Positions 44,477-54,197 of a DNA stretch of 64,000 bases are shown one piece after another. Positions within the stretch are counted from its first letter, which is position 1; each line of letters starts with the position of its first letter. The translations under genes were made by a program, and so were the position numbers. Under the pieces are notes generated by a model. That model was given only the letters and a program-made list of their open reading frames with translations, was not told where the DNA came from and did no database searches. The stretch comes from Nocardia niigatensis NBRC 100131 (GTDB lineage: Bacteria > Actinomycetota > Actinomycetes > Mycobacteriales > Mycobacteriaceae), in contig NZ_BAGC01000003.1 of the NCBI RefSeq assembly GCF_000308655.1, positions 1-64,000 on the forward strand, read 5' to 3'.

Positions 44477-45742
44477 GTGGCTCTCGTCGTCCAGAAGTAC
44501 GGAGGATCCTCGGTCGCCACCGCCGAGCGCATCCGGAGGGTCGCCGAGCGGATCGTCGAGACCAAGAAGCTGGGCCACGATGTGGTCGTCGTGTGTTCCG
44601 CCATGGGCGACACCACCGACGAACTCCTGGATCTGGCCCAGCAGGTCGCGCCGGCCGCCCCGGCCCGTGAGATGGACATGCTCCTCACCTCGGGTGAGCG
44701 CATCTCCAATGCGTTGGTCGCCATGGCCATTCACTCGCTGGGCGCCGAGGCTCGTTCGTTCACCGGCTCGCAGGCAGGTGTCATCACCACCGGCACGCAC
44801 GGCAACGCCAAGATCATCGACGTGGCGCCGGGTCGGGTGCAGCAGGCGCTGGGCCAGGGCACCATCGTGCTGGTCGCGGGCTTCCAGGGCGTGAGCCAGG
44901 ACAGCAAGGACGTGACCACGCTGGGCCGTGGCGGTTCCGATACCACCGCCGTCGCGCTGGCCGCCGCGCTCAATGCCGATGTGTGCGAGATCTACACCGA
45001 TGTGGACGGCGTTTTCTCCGCCGACCCGCGCATCGTCTCCGACGCCCAGAAGCTGGACTCCGTCTCCTACGAGGAGATGCTGGAAATGGCGGCCTGCGGC
45101 TCGAAAGTTCTCATGCTGCGTTGCGTCGAGTACGCGCGCCGCTACAACGTGCCCGTCCATGTGCGGTCCTCGTACACGGACAAGACGGGCACCATGATTA
45201 CCGGATCGATGGAGGACATCCCCTTGGAGCAAGCAATCCTCACGGGCGTCGCGCACGACCGCAGCGAGGCCAAGGTGACCGTGGTCGGTATTCCGGACAA
45301 GCCGGGCTACGCCGCCAAGGTGTTCCGCGCGGTCGCCGATGCCGAGATCAATATCGACATGGTGCTGCAGAACATCTCCAAGGTGGAGACCGGTAAGACC
45401 GACATCACCTTCACCCTGCCCAAGCTCGAGGGCCCGCGCGCCGTCGAGCTGCTCACCAAGCAGCAGGGCGAGATCGGCTTCTCGCAGGTCGTGTACGACG
45501 ACCACATCGGCAAGGTATCGCTGGTCGGCGCGGGCATGAAGTCACACCCTGGCGTGACCGCCACTTTCTGCGAGTCGCTCGCCGACGCCGGTATCAATAT
45601 CGACCTCATCTCGACCTCCGAGATCCGGATCTCGGTGCTGGTCAAGGACACCGATCTGGACGAGGCCGTGAAGGTGCTGCACTCGGCGTTCGAGCTGGGC
45701 GGCGACGAGGTGGCCGTGGTCCACGGCGGAACGGGGCGATAG
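44477..45742 (+). CDS. lysC: Aspartate kinase
   Basis: 421 aa, identical in length to M. tuberculosis Ask. It phosphorylates aspartate, the entry to lysine, threonine, methionine and diaminopimelate synthesis. Catalytic motifs: [34 protein letters not shown] and [12 protein letters not shown]; two C-terminal ACT domains give feedback control. GTG start with GGAGG 8 nt upstream; the longer open frame upstream is not used. asd follows after 3 nt. Confidence 0.95.
   Translation: MALVVQKYGGSSVATAERIRRVAERIVETKKLGHDVVVVCSAMGDTTDELLDLAQQVAPAAPAREMDMLLTSGERISNALVAMAIHSLGAEARSFTGSQAGVITTGTHGNAKIIDVAPGRVQQALGQGTIVLVAGFQGVSQDSKDVTTLGRGGSDTTAVALAAALNADVCEIYTDVDGVFSADPRIVSDAQKLDSVSYEEMLEMAACGSKVLMLRCVEYARRYNVPVHVRSSYTDKTGTMITGSMEDIPLEQAILTGVAHDRSEAKVTVVGIPDKPGYAAKVFRAVADAEINIDMVLQNISKVETGKTDITFTLPKLEGPRAVELLTKQQGEIGFSQVVYDDHIGKVSLVGAGMKSHPGVTATFCESLADAGINIDLISTSEIRISVLVKDTDLDEAVKVLHSAFELGGDEVAVVHGGTGR
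45209..45742 (+). CDS. Aspartate kinase beta subunit (internal in-frame start)
   Basis: The ATG at 45209 begins [17 protein letters not shown], the position where the separate regulatory beta subunit of corynebacterial and related aspartate kinases starts. It would give a 177-aa polypeptide of the two ACT domains that pairs with the full-length alpha subunit. No strong ribosome site is visible, so expression is inferred from the family. Confidence 0.45.
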   Translation: MEDIPLEQAILTGVAHDRSEAKVTVVGIPDKPGYAAKVFRAVADAEINIDMVLQNISKVETGKTDITFTLPKLEGPRAVELLTKQQGEIGFSQVVYDDHIGKVSLVGAGMKSHPGVTATFCESLADAGINIDLISTSEIRISVLVKDTDLDEAVKVLHSAFELGGDEVAVVHGGTGR

Positions 45743-46777
<1,035 letters not shown>

Positions 46778-46791
46778 TCAGATCTATCCGT

Positions 46792-46828
46792 AACGGACCG
46801 TGCACAACAATAGTGCACGGTCCGTTTT
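46792..46828 (+). terminator. Intrinsic terminator of lysC-asd
   Basis: AACGGACCGTGCAC and its exact 14-bp complement around a 7-nt loop, followed by TTTTC. Starts 15 bp after the asd stop. Confidence 0.88.
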
Positions 46829-46871
46829 CGGATATTGTCGAAGTGTCAATGCGATAGGCTTGCGCGGCCGG

Positions 46872-47072
46872 TCAATCCGCCCATAGTTCCGCGCAGGGGA
46901 GCGGCGCCAGTCGATCGGTGGGGAGTCCGTCGATGGTGACTTCAATGCGATGCGGGCGCAAATGCGCTGCGAGGCGTTCGGCAATTGCGCGTTCCGCGCG
47001 GTAATCCAAGATCATTCCTCCGGGAAACCGCAGGCGCACACGGACTTCGCCGGTTTTCGGCGCGGCCGTCAT
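46872..47072 (-). CDS. Small hypothetical protein
   Basis: 66 aa beginning MTAAPKTGEVRVRLRFPGG, ending PLPCAELWAD. It has a beta-rich start and a helical middle (AERAIAERLAAHL). The ATG overlaps the preceding gene's stop by one base (TGATG), so it depends on translational coupling. Not recognised. Confidence 0.55.
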   Translation of the reverse strand: MTAAPKTGEVRVRLRFPGGMILDYRAERAIAERLAAHLRPHRIEVTIDGLPTDRLAPLPCAELWAD

Positions 47073-47281
47073 CAGGGCGTCGCCCGATGTGCGGGTGGTC
47101 GGCCTTTCATCGAGGGCGAGTTCCGGATACCCTCGCGTTCGAGGCGCGCGGTGATGCTTTGCACCGTGGCTCCGTCGGCAGTGGAGGAATACCCGGTGGC
47201 CGCAAGGGCGCACGCCACAAACCACATTGCCGCGCCGCCGATTCCGGCTCCGAGTAGGAAGAAGAGAAGTTCGCCGGGCAT
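47072..47281 (-). CDS. Small single-pass membrane protein
   Basis: 69 aa. A single hydrophobic segment (LLFFLLGAGIGGAAMWFVA, residues 5-23) is followed by a polar tail with TVQSITARLEREGI. GAGGTGG precedes the ATG. It forms a coupled two-gene unit with the next gene, divergent from the XRE regulator. Function unknown. Confidence 0.55.
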   Translation of the reverse strand: MPGELLFFLLGAGIGGAAMWFVACALAATGYSSTADGATVQSITARLEREGIRNSPSMKGRPPAHRATP

Positions 47282-47528
47282 GACCACCTCTATGTCGTCC
47301 GTTTGGTTCGACGGGTCCTCTTCAAACGTTAAACACAGAAAAATTGCGGTGCAATAAGAAAAATCCATGTTCCATACTGTGCGTCGTAAGCTCGCCCGGT
47401 CTGCAATCCTTGTCGGCAGATCCCCCTCTGGCGGGAATGGGCGGAAGGAGAAGGGCATGGTAGACATCGGCGAAACAAGCGGGCGGTGACGGCCGGGAAA
47501 GCCGATCAGGCAGAAGGAGTTTGACCCG

Positions 47529-48779
47529 GTGGCCGAAAGTACCCTTGGGGCACGGGTAGCGGAGTTGCGCCGGCGGCGGGGACTATCGCAGAAAGAGTTG
47601 GGAGCGGCGATTCGGCGCTCGGAAAGCTGGGTGTCGCAGGTCGAGCGAGACGTGCTGCCTGTTGAGCGACTGTCCGTTCTGCAAAGACTGGCGGACGTGC
47701 TCGGAGTGGCGGTACGCGATCTGCGTCCCGAAGCGGCCGAACCGATGGCCGCCGACCGCGGTGACGGGCATCGGCCCGGCTCGGCGGTTTTCGAGCAGTT
47801 GCGGCTGTTGCTCACCGGGCATCCCGCCCTCGAGCAGCTCTTCGGAGACGAGGCCGATCGCGGTCCCGGCACCGGCACCGCGGCGGCGAAAATTCCGGAG
47901 CTGCGACAGCGGGTGGACCTGGCCTGGCAGCTGGCGCACGAATCCCGGCTGGTCGAGGTGGGCAGCATTCTGCTGGAACTGATTCCGGATCTCGAGCACG
48001 CCGCGCGGGCGAACGCCACGCGGCGGCCGGAGGTGCTGACCCTGCTCTCGCGCGCCTATCAGGTGGCCGCGACCGCGTTCACCCGTCAGGAGGAGGTCGA
48101 CGCGGCGTGGGTCGCGGCCGATCGCGCACTGTCCGCGGCCGAGGAATCCGGTGACGCGCTCAGCGTGGTGGCCGGAACCTACCGCATGGCACAGGCATTC
48201 CTGCGCCTGCAACGCCTGGAGCAGGCCGAGCAGGCGGCACGGGTGTCGGTGGCCGCGCTGGCCGCGCAGGTGGCGGCCGAGCGGCCGCGCCCGGAAGTGC
48301 TGTCGCTCTACGGATCTCTGCAGCTGATGCTGGCGGTGATCGCGGCGACGGACGGGAATCGCACGGCGGCCCGCACCGGGCTGGCGGCGGCGCGCGCCGC
48401 CGCCGACCGGCTGGGCGAGGGCCGCAATGATTTCGACACCGAGTTCGGTCCGACCGGGGTCGCCGTGCACGCGGTGGCCGTTGCCGTCGAACTGGGTGAC
48501 GCCGGCGAGGCGCTCGATACCGCGCGCACCGTCGACGCCTCGATCCTGTCTCCGGAACGGCAGGCGCGCTTCCTGGTCGACGTGGCCCGCGCGCACGCCC
48601 AGCGACGGCAGGCGAGCGAGGCTCTGGAAGCGTTGCTCAATGCCGAGCGACTAACCCCCGAACTGATCCACACCGATCATCGCGCCCGCGAAGTGGTGCG
48701 AGATCTGCTGCAGTTCGCCGGTCGCCGACCGGCCGACGAATTACGGGAGCTGGCGGGCCGCGCCGCGGTCACCCCCTGA
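47529..48779 (+). CDS. XRE-family regulator with TPR-like repeat region
   Basis: 416 aa. The N-terminal helix-turn-helix (LGARVAELRRRRGLSQKELG, then SESWVSQVERDVLPVERLS) covers residues 1-60. The rest is alpha-helical repeats of TPR type (ALSVVAGTYRMAQAFLRLQR), as in actinobacterial XRE-TPR regulators that sense peptides or control development. GTG start with AAGGAG 10 nt upstream. Divergent from two tiny genes across a 247-bp AT-richer gap. Confidence 0.82.
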   Translation: MAESTLGARVAELRRRRGLSQKELGAAIRRSESWVSQVERDVLPVERLSVLQRLADVLGVAVRDLRPEAAEPMAADRGDGHRPGSAVFEQLRLLLTGHPALEQLFGDEADRGPGTGTAAAKIPELRQRVDLAWQLAHESRLVEVGSILLELIPDLEHAARANATRRPEVLTLLSRAYQVAATAFTRQEEVDAAWVAADRALSAAEESGDALSVVAGTYRMAQAFLRLQRLEQAEQAARVSVAALAAQVAAERPRPEVLSLYGSLQLMLAVIAATDGNRTAARTGLAAARAAADRLGEGRNDFDTEFGPTGVAVHAVAVAVELGDAGEALDTARTVDASILSPERQARFLVDVARAHAQRRQASEALEALLNAERLTPELIHTDHRAREVVRDLLQFAGRRPADELRELAGRAAVTP

Positions 48780-48801
48780 GCGAATCAGGGGTGGCGGCCG
48801 G

Positions 48802-49503
48802 TCAGCGAATCCCGGGTGTACGCGGGTCGGGTCCGACGCCTGCTGGTAACAGGCAGCCCGGCGGCGCGTCGCCGAAGGGCGTCGCGAGCGGGAGATCGAG
48901 ACAGGACACCGCGGTGCAGTCCGGGTAGGCGTCAGCGCCGCCGCCGAACATGGCCAGCGCGATATCGCCGTCGACGCACGAGCGGTAGTCGACCGAGAGT
49001 GGCGCCCCGACTAGAGGCCGGGATTTCGGTCCACACGACCATGAGATCCAGGCCGGGCACCACGAAGACGTGTTGCGGGCCGAGTCCGGACATGGAATAG
49101 GTGTCGGCGGGCAGGAATTCGGGATTCTCCGCGCATCCCGGGCCGGTCCAGAACAGGTATCCGTAGCAGGGATCGGCGTCCGAGGGGGTGTGGCGCGTTT
49201 CAGATAGTCGGCGGAAATGATGGTGTGCCCGTTCCATTCGCCGTATTCGGCGGGAGATGGCGATCCAGGGGCGCGTCGATATCGAGTTTCCCTTGATCCC
49301 AGGCAATTCCGGCGATCATCACGCTGCTTGCCGTCGGTACCGCCGCTATCGCGCCGGCCAACCCCCTGCGCATGCGCCGCATGGAGCTCGGGCTGATCCG
49401 GAAAGTTGAGGCCGACGCCCAACAAGCGCCTCTCGGCGAGTGGTCGCTCGTAGCGACGAAGGGTGCGGCCCGGGGCTGTTCCGACGCCGGCAAGAGGGAT
49501 CAA
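48802..49503 (-). pseudogene. Degraded serine hydrolase (beta-lactamase / 6-aminohexanoate-dimer hydrolase family)
   Basis: Protein similarity is scattered over three minus-strand frames: GIAWDQGKLDIDAPLDRHLP (~49285-49345), then EYGEWNGHTIISADYLKRA, then PCYGYLFWTGPGCAENPEF...YSMSGLGPQHVFVVPGLDLMVVW in another frame, and finally CVDGDIALAMFGGGADAYP back in a third. At least two or three frameshifts are needed. The expected SxxK motif reads TASSVM and is lost. The gene cannot make a working enzyme. Confidence 0.75.
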
Positions 49504-49628
49504 CTTGGCGCCCGCCGAATCTATTCCGGCACCGGCACTGTGATCTGAGCAACGGTCCCGGGGTAGTGTCCGGTGTCACCCTCAGCGTTTAGCATTCGGC
49601 GAGATACCTGCACATCTCTGGGGGAGCC

Positions 49629-50918
49629 TTGACCGACGATCCGGTGATCACCAATCTGCTGACCGTGCTCGACACCAATCCCGAGCTGCTGCCGGTCCGG
49701 ATCAGCGTGATCGAACTGCTGGCCGCGGCCGGCCGGCACGCCGAGGCGCTGTCGCACTGCGCCACCGCGCTGGCGCAGGATCCGCACAACGAGCAGGTGA
49801 CGGGGTTGCTGCAGCGGTGCACGGCGGCACTGGCGGGAGGAGCGTCGGCCGCGGTTCCGGCCGCGATGACCGCCGGATCGGATGAAGCGAGCACGGCGGC
49901 ACCGGCTTCCGCGGAGTCTCGCGAATCCGCCGCGGCCACTGCCGACTACGACTGGGACGCGGCCGAGGAGCAGGTCGGCGACATCATCCAGCCGGCCTTC
50001 GTGAACGAGCAGCCCGAGCCGTACGCCGAGGGCGATGTGGGCATGTTCGAGCGGCCGAAACTGACCCTCGCCGATGTGGGCGGCATGGAGCACGTCAAGC
50101 AGCAGCTGGAGTTGTCGCTGCTCGGCCCGGTGCGAAACCCCGAGCTGGCCAAGGCCTTCGGCACCAGCGCACGGGGCGGCCTGCTGCTCTACGGCCCGCC
50201 CGGGTGCGGCAAGACCTTCGTGGCCTCGGCGGTCGCCGGCGAGTTGGGCGCGAATTTCTACGCCATCGAGATCGCCGACATCCTGAACTGGTACACCGGC
50301 CGCAGCGAATACAACCTCAAACAGGTCTTCCGCACCGCCCGTCGCAAGGCGCCCTGTGTGCTGTTCTTCGACGAGATCGACGCCCTGGGCCACAAGCGCA
50401 GCCACCTCTCGGGCTCCAATTCCCTGCGTTCCACGGTCAATCAGCTGCTCACCGAGATGGATTCGATGACCAGCGACAACGAGGGCGTCTACATCATCGG
50501 CGCGACCAACCACCCGTGGGATGTCGATGTCGCCCTGCGCCGTCCCGGCCGCTTCGACCGCATGGTCCTGGTCGCCCTCCCCGACGCCGAGGCTCGCGTC
50601 AGCATCCTGCGCCACCATCTGAAGGACCGTCCCGTCGAGGGCATCGACCTCAATGCGGTGGCCGCCCGCACCGACGGCTACTCCGGCGCCGACCTGGCCC
50701 AGATCTGCAAGTCCGCAACCCAGTTGGCCATGGCCGACTCCATCCGCACCGGCACCGTCCGCCCGGTCCGCATGCCCGACATCGCCACCGCCCTCGGCCA
50801 AACCCGCCCCAGCACCGGCGCCTGGTTCGAATCCGCCCGCAACGTGGTCGAATTCGCCAACAACGACGGCAGCTACGACGAACTCGCCGCCTACATGCGC
50901 ACCCGGAAGGAGCGCTGA
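49629..50918 (+). CDS. AAA ATPase (CDC48/FtsH class) with N-terminal helical repeat
   Basis: 429 aa. Residues 1-75 look like TPR helices; a low-complexity Ala/Ser linker follows. The AAA domain has Walker A GPPGCGKTF (Lys195), Walker B VLFFDEIDALG (Asp248, Glu249), sensor GATNHPWDVD and arginine-finger RRPGRFDRM, then the small lid domain. Such proteins remodel protein complexes. No protease, peroxin or membrane segment is attached. TTG start with GGGGGAG upstream. A TPR membrane protein gene follows after 21 nt, so they probably act together. Confidence 0.8.
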   Translation: MTDDPVITNLLTVLDTNPELLPVRISVIELLAAAGRHAEALSHCATALAQDPHNEQVTGLLQRCTAALAGGASAAVPAAMTAGSDEASTAAPASAESRESAAATADYDWDAAEEQVGDIIQPAFVNEQPEPYAEGDVGMFERPKLTLADVGGMEHVKQQLELSLLGPVRNPELAKAFGTSARGGLLLYGPPGCGKTFVASAVAGELGANFYAIEIADILNWYTGRSEYNLKQVFRTARRKAPCVLFFDEIDALGHKRSHLSGSNSLRSTVNQLLTEMDSMTSDNEGVYIIGATNHPWDVDVALRRPGRFDRMVLVALPDAEARVSILRHHLKDRPVEGIDLNAVAARTDGYSGADLAQICKSATQLAMADSIRTGTVRPVRMPDIATALGQTRPSTGAWFESARNVVEFANNDGSYDELAAYMRTRKER

Positions 50919-50939
50919 CCCGGGGGGATCGACGAGCAC

Positions 50940-52010
50940 ATGAGCGAGAAGATCGAGAAGGCCCGGATGCTGGCGGATCTCGGGCGGTATGACGGGGCCC
51001 GGGAGATGCTGGCCGAGGTGCTGGCGAGTGAGCCGGAGCACGCGGCGGCGCTGGCGGATATGGCGAATCTGGCCTATCGGGTGGGGGAGTACGAGCGGGC
51101 GCTGGAGTTCGCGGCTTCCGCGCTGCGAGTGACGCCTGATGACGTGTTCGTGTGGCGGGTGCGGGCGCTGTCGGAGTTGCAGCTGGCGCGGGCGGCCGAC
51201 GGGGAGGCGGTCGTCGAGCGGCGGGAGCGGGCGGTATCGGCGGCGCGGCGGGCCGTCGAACTGGATCCCGGCAATGTGGACAGCGTGCGGATTCTGGCTG
51301 CGACGCAACGGGATACCGATCCGGCGGCCGCGCTGGCGAATCTGGACCAGGCACTGGAGCTGGATCCGGACAATGTGCACGTCCACCTGCTGCGGGGGCT
51401 GACGCTGCGCCGGAATGTGCAGGGGCCGGAGGCGCCGGCGCAGGCCGAGGCCGCCTTCCGGGAGGTGCTGCGGCTGGAGCCGGAGAACACCGAGGCGCTC
51501 TACGAGCTCGCGCTGCTCACGGTGGACCAGGGCGACCGGGAAGCGGGAGCGACACAATTGCGACGGGTCGCGCAGCTGGACCCGGCCTACGGCGATGTCG
51601 TGCGCGAGCAACTGGAGTGGCTGGCCAAGCAGGACGCGCTGCGCGCGCAGGCCGCGCGCGAGGCGGCCACGGCCCGGGTGCGCAGCCGGTACGGCGGCGC
51701 CGCGGCTGGTGCGCCGCTGCCCGTTCCGCCGCCGGCGCCGGGCGCACCGCAACCGGCGCAGAAACCGGGTGGCGGACGGTTCGGTCGCTGGGCAGCGGGT
51801 TTCGTGGTGCTCATGGTGATCCGCGGCCTGATCGCCGCGGGCTCCCACCACGACTCCACACCGGCGACCCACTACACCCCGCCGTCGGCCGTGCCGTCGT
51901 ACTGGCAGCGGCCCATCACAATCCAGCCGCTGCCCAGCTTCGCCTGGCCGTCCGATATTCCACGACCGCCGTACCAGCTACGGACCCCGGCCCCCACGGC
52001 ACCGCGCTAG
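50940..52010 (+). CDS. TPR protein with C-terminal membrane anchor
   Basis: 356 aa. About six TPR motifs cover residues 1-230 (e.g. [58 protein letters not shown]). A Pro/Ala linker leads to one hydrophobic segment near residue 290 ([17 protein letters not shown]) and a short outside Pro-rich tail. It probably presents a TPR scaffold in the cytoplasm for the adjacent AAA ATPase, whose own N-terminus is TPR-like. Start ATG at 50940. Confidence 0.8.
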   Translation: MSEKIEKARMLADLGRYDGAREMLAEVLASEPEHAAALADMANLAYRVGEYERALEFAASALRVTPDDVFVWRVRALSELQLARAADGEAVVERRERAVSAARRAVELDPGNVDSVRILAATQRDTDPAAALANLDQALELDPDNVHVHLLRGLTLRRNVQGPEAPAQAEAAFREVLRLEPENTEALYELALLTVDQGDREAGATQLRRVAQLDPAYGDVVREQLEWLAKQDALRAQAAREAATARVRSRYGGAAAGAPLPVPPPAPGAPQPAQKPGGGRFGRWAAGFVVLMVIRGLIAAGSHHDSTPATHYTPPSAVPSYWQRPITIQPLPSFAWPSDIPRPPYQLRTPAPTAPR

Positions 52011-52081
52011 TTCTCGTAGCCGGCTATTCGCCAGGTCTGCTGGGCCCGGAATGTATACGCCTTTGTTTACTCGCCACCTCG

Positions 52082-52116
52082 CCGAGTTTTCTTGATTCGT
52101 TCCAGAAAACTCGGCA
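52082..52116. promoter_or_regulatory. 12-bp-arm inverted repeat before the catalase remnant
   Basis: GCCGAGTTTTCT and its exact complement, 11-nt spacer, lie 72 bp after the TPR gene and 13 bp before the catalase remnant. Either a terminator of the AAA-TPR operon or the old operator of the catalase. Confidence 0.5.
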
Positions 52117-52128
52117 CGCTCGGAACCA

Positions 52129-52280
52129 TGGCCAAGGCGACCACCACCAACACCGGCGCCCCGGTGCCCAGCGACACCTGGGCGGCGTGCGCGAGCCCAT
52201 CCTGAGCCGCGTGTTCGAGTACTGGAAGAGCGTGGACGCCGAACTCGGCAAGCGCATGGAGGTGGACGTTCGCGCCCGGC
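52129..52280 (+). pseudogene. Catalase remnant with large internal deletion
   Basis: The ATG at 52129 opens [16 protein letters not shown], the N-terminus of a monofunctional haem catalase. After a few codons the frame stops, and a second frame gives [19 protein letters not shown] followed by [10 protein letters not shown], the C-terminal end of catalase. Roughly 430 residues, including all haem and active-site regions, are missing. A 14-bp-stem terminator still follows. Confidence 0.7.
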
Positions 52281-52303
52281 TCGCGGGCTGGCCGCCGGAC
52301 TCC

Positions 52304-52340
52304 CGAAGGCCCGCACCGCATTCCGTGGTGCGGGCCTTCG
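52304..52340. terminator. Bidirectional terminator
   Basis: CGAAGGCCCGCACC and its perfect 14-bp complement with a 9-nt loop, between the catalase remnant and the end of a convergent TetR gene. Confidence 0.75.
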
Positions 52341-52369
52341 CTGTCGGCGGGGCCGCTACCGCCGGCCGG

Positions 52370-52969
52370 TCAGCGACCGGCCAATATCGAGTCGGTGAGG
52401 CGTTCGGCCAGCGCGTCGTCCAGCGGCGCGTGGCCGAGGATGAAGCGGTACCAGAACACCCCGTAGAACTGGTCGATCATGAGGTCCACGTCGGCGCCGG
52501 CGGACAGTTCGCCGCGCTGCCGCCCACGCTCGAGGACGGCCCGCACCGCCTCCCGCCGCTGGGCGGTGAAGGTCCGCAGCAGTTCCGCGAGATGCGGGTC
52601 GTGCGCGGCCTCGCGGACCAGGGTGCGCAGTGCGGGGGCCGTCGAACTGCGCTGTGCGCCAAGGAAAGTCGAGGCCATGAGGGTGCGCAGGTCGGTGCGC
52701 AGCGAGCCGCTGTCGAGCGGCGGCACCTCGAGCGCGGACCGTTCGGTGAGCGCGTCCAGCAGGACCGCGCCCTTGGACGGCCACCATCGGTACACGGTCT
52801 GCTTCCCGACTCCGGCCGCCCGCGCGATGGCGTCGATGGTGACGGGTGCGCCGTCGGATTCGCCGAGCAGTCGCAGTGAGGCGTCGAGGATGGCCTGCCG
52901 GGTGGCTTCGTTGCGCCGGCGTCCGGTGTGCGGTCGTGCTGGATTGGGCTGTGCCCCCGTGCTTTCCAT
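52370..52969 (-). CDS. TetR-family regulator
   Basis: 199 aa. Helix-turn-helix: [25 protein letters not shown]. The C-terminal part resembles the TetR_C_11 type ([16 protein letters not shown]). AGGAGG 7 nt before the ATG. Divergent from an SDR gene, with a clear dyad between them; probably represses that gene and itself. Confidence 0.88.
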   Translation of the reverse strand: MESTGAQPNPARPHTGRRRNEATRQAILDASLRLLGESDGAPVTIDAIARAAGVGKQTVYRWWPSKGAVLLDALTERSALEVPPLDSGSLRTDLRTLMASTFLGAQRSSTAPALRTLVREAAHDPHLAELLRTFTAQRREAVRAVLERGRQRGELSAGADVDLMIDQFYGVFWYRFILGHAPLDDALAERLTDSILAGR

Positions 52970-53004
52970 CGTTCTTCCTCCTGTGACTGACCTCACCACT
53001 TTGT

Positions 53005-53041
53005 CGAGACTAAAAGTCTCGTCAATGCTGTTGTCGAGACT
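53005..53041. promoter_or_regulatory. TetR operator with extra half-site
   Basis: CGAGACT-AAA-AGTCTCG (53005-53021) is a perfect 7-bp-arm palindrome. Its left half-site with flank, TTGTCGAGACT, is repeated 30 bp away at 53031-53041. Confidence 0.65.
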
Positions 53042-53088
53042 GTCAGTTCCGCAAGATTAGACGGACAGTGACAGAGAGGTTTCCGACA

Positions 53089-53814
53089 ATGACCACAACA
53101 CCACGCGTCGTCGTCATGGGTGGCAGCTCCGGCATCGGCGAGGCCACCGCCGCCGCCTTCGCGGCCGACGGCGCCGAGGTCGTCATCACCGGCCGCGGCC
53201 GGGACAAGCTCGACGCGGCCGTAGCCCGCATCGGCGGCAAGACCACCGGCTACGCCCTGGATGCCACCAGCCAAACCGATATCGACGCCTTCTTCGCTCA
53301 GGCCGGCGCCATCGACCACCTGGTCATCTCGGTGAGCGGCTCGGCCGGCAGCGGCCCCTTCGCCGACCTCGATCTGGACCAGCTGGCCGCCGGCTTCGAC
53401 GGCAAGTTCTGGCCGCAGGTCCGCATCCTGAAAGCCGCGCTCCCGCACCTGGATTCGCAGGGCTCGGTCACCCTGGTGACCGCGGGCTCGTCCCGCTCGG
53501 CCTTCCCCGGCACCGCGGGCCTGGCCGCCATCAACGGCGCACTCGACGCCATGGTGCCGCCACTCGCCGTCGAACTCGCCCCGCTGCGCGTCAATGCCGT
53601 CTCCCCGGGCGTCATCGACACCCCGTGGTGGGACCGGGTTCCCGAGGCCCAGCGCACCGCCCTGTTCGACGGCCTGGTGGCGACCACCCCGGTCGGCCGC
53701 GTCGGCCGCCCCGAGGACATCGCCCGTGCCATCCACCTGCTGGCCACCAATGGATTCATCACCGGCGTCGTGCTCGACGCCAATGGCGGGACCAGTCTCG
53801 CGACAGGACGCTGA
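53089..53814 (+). CDS. Atypical short-chain dehydrogenase/reductase fold protein
   Basis: 241 aa. The cofactor motif GGSSGIGEA (residues 11-19) and the NAVSPGVIDTPWW region mark the classical SDR fold. The catalytic Tyr-x-x-x-Lys is absent: the equivalent stretch reads L145-A-A-I-N149. It may be catalytically dead, act as a nucleotide-dependent sensor, or use another mechanism. ATG at 53089 after AGAGAGG. Under control of the divergent TetR. Confidence 0.82.
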   Translation: MTTTPRVVVMGGSSGIGEATAAAFAADGAEVVITGRGRDKLDAAVARIGGKTTGYALDATSQTDIDAFFAQAGAIDHLVISVSGSAGSGPFADLDLDQLAAGFDGKFWPQVRILKAALPHLDSQGSVTLVTAGSSRSAFPGTAGLAAINGALDAMVPPLAVELAPLRVNAVSPGVIDTPWWDRVPEAQRTALFDGLVATTPVGRVGRPEDIARAIHLLATNGFITGVVLDANGGTSLATGR

Positions 53815-53835
53815 CCGGCCGCCAGTTCGGTCGGC

Positions 53836-54176
53836 ATGCTCGAAAGCTCCGCCGCCGCACCGGAAATCATCACACCACGCCGGGTCACCTGGTTCGAGTG
53901 CTTCGGGGATCTGGTGTTCGCGGCGGCAGTCGGGCAGATCACGCATCGGGTGGGCGCGCACCTCGATGCCGCATCGGTGGCCGCGGCCGCTGGGCTGTTC
54001 GGCCGCCGCGGTGGGCACGGGTGATCCGGCCGATCACGGCGGTACCGGTGGCGGTCCTGCTGCCGATCGCCACCCGCATTCCGGTGGCCGCGCTGCTGAC
54101 CGGGCTCGCGGTGCCGGGGATCGGCACGGTGAGCGTGGAGACTCCGGCCCGGCGGCGGCCGGCGGCACTGGGCTGA
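53836..54176 (+). pseudogene. LtrA-family remnant
   Basis: The ATG frame gives RRVTWFECFGDLVFAAAVGQ then THRVGAHLD, the N-terminal signature of LtrA. About 60 codons in, it shifts frame, and the second frame gives AVPVAVLLPIATRIPVAALL, resembling the last membrane helix of LtrA. The ~300 residues between are deleted. An intact family member lies at 39840-41048. Confidence 0.55.
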
Positions 54177-54197
54177 ATCATCCGGCGCGCCAGGGGC

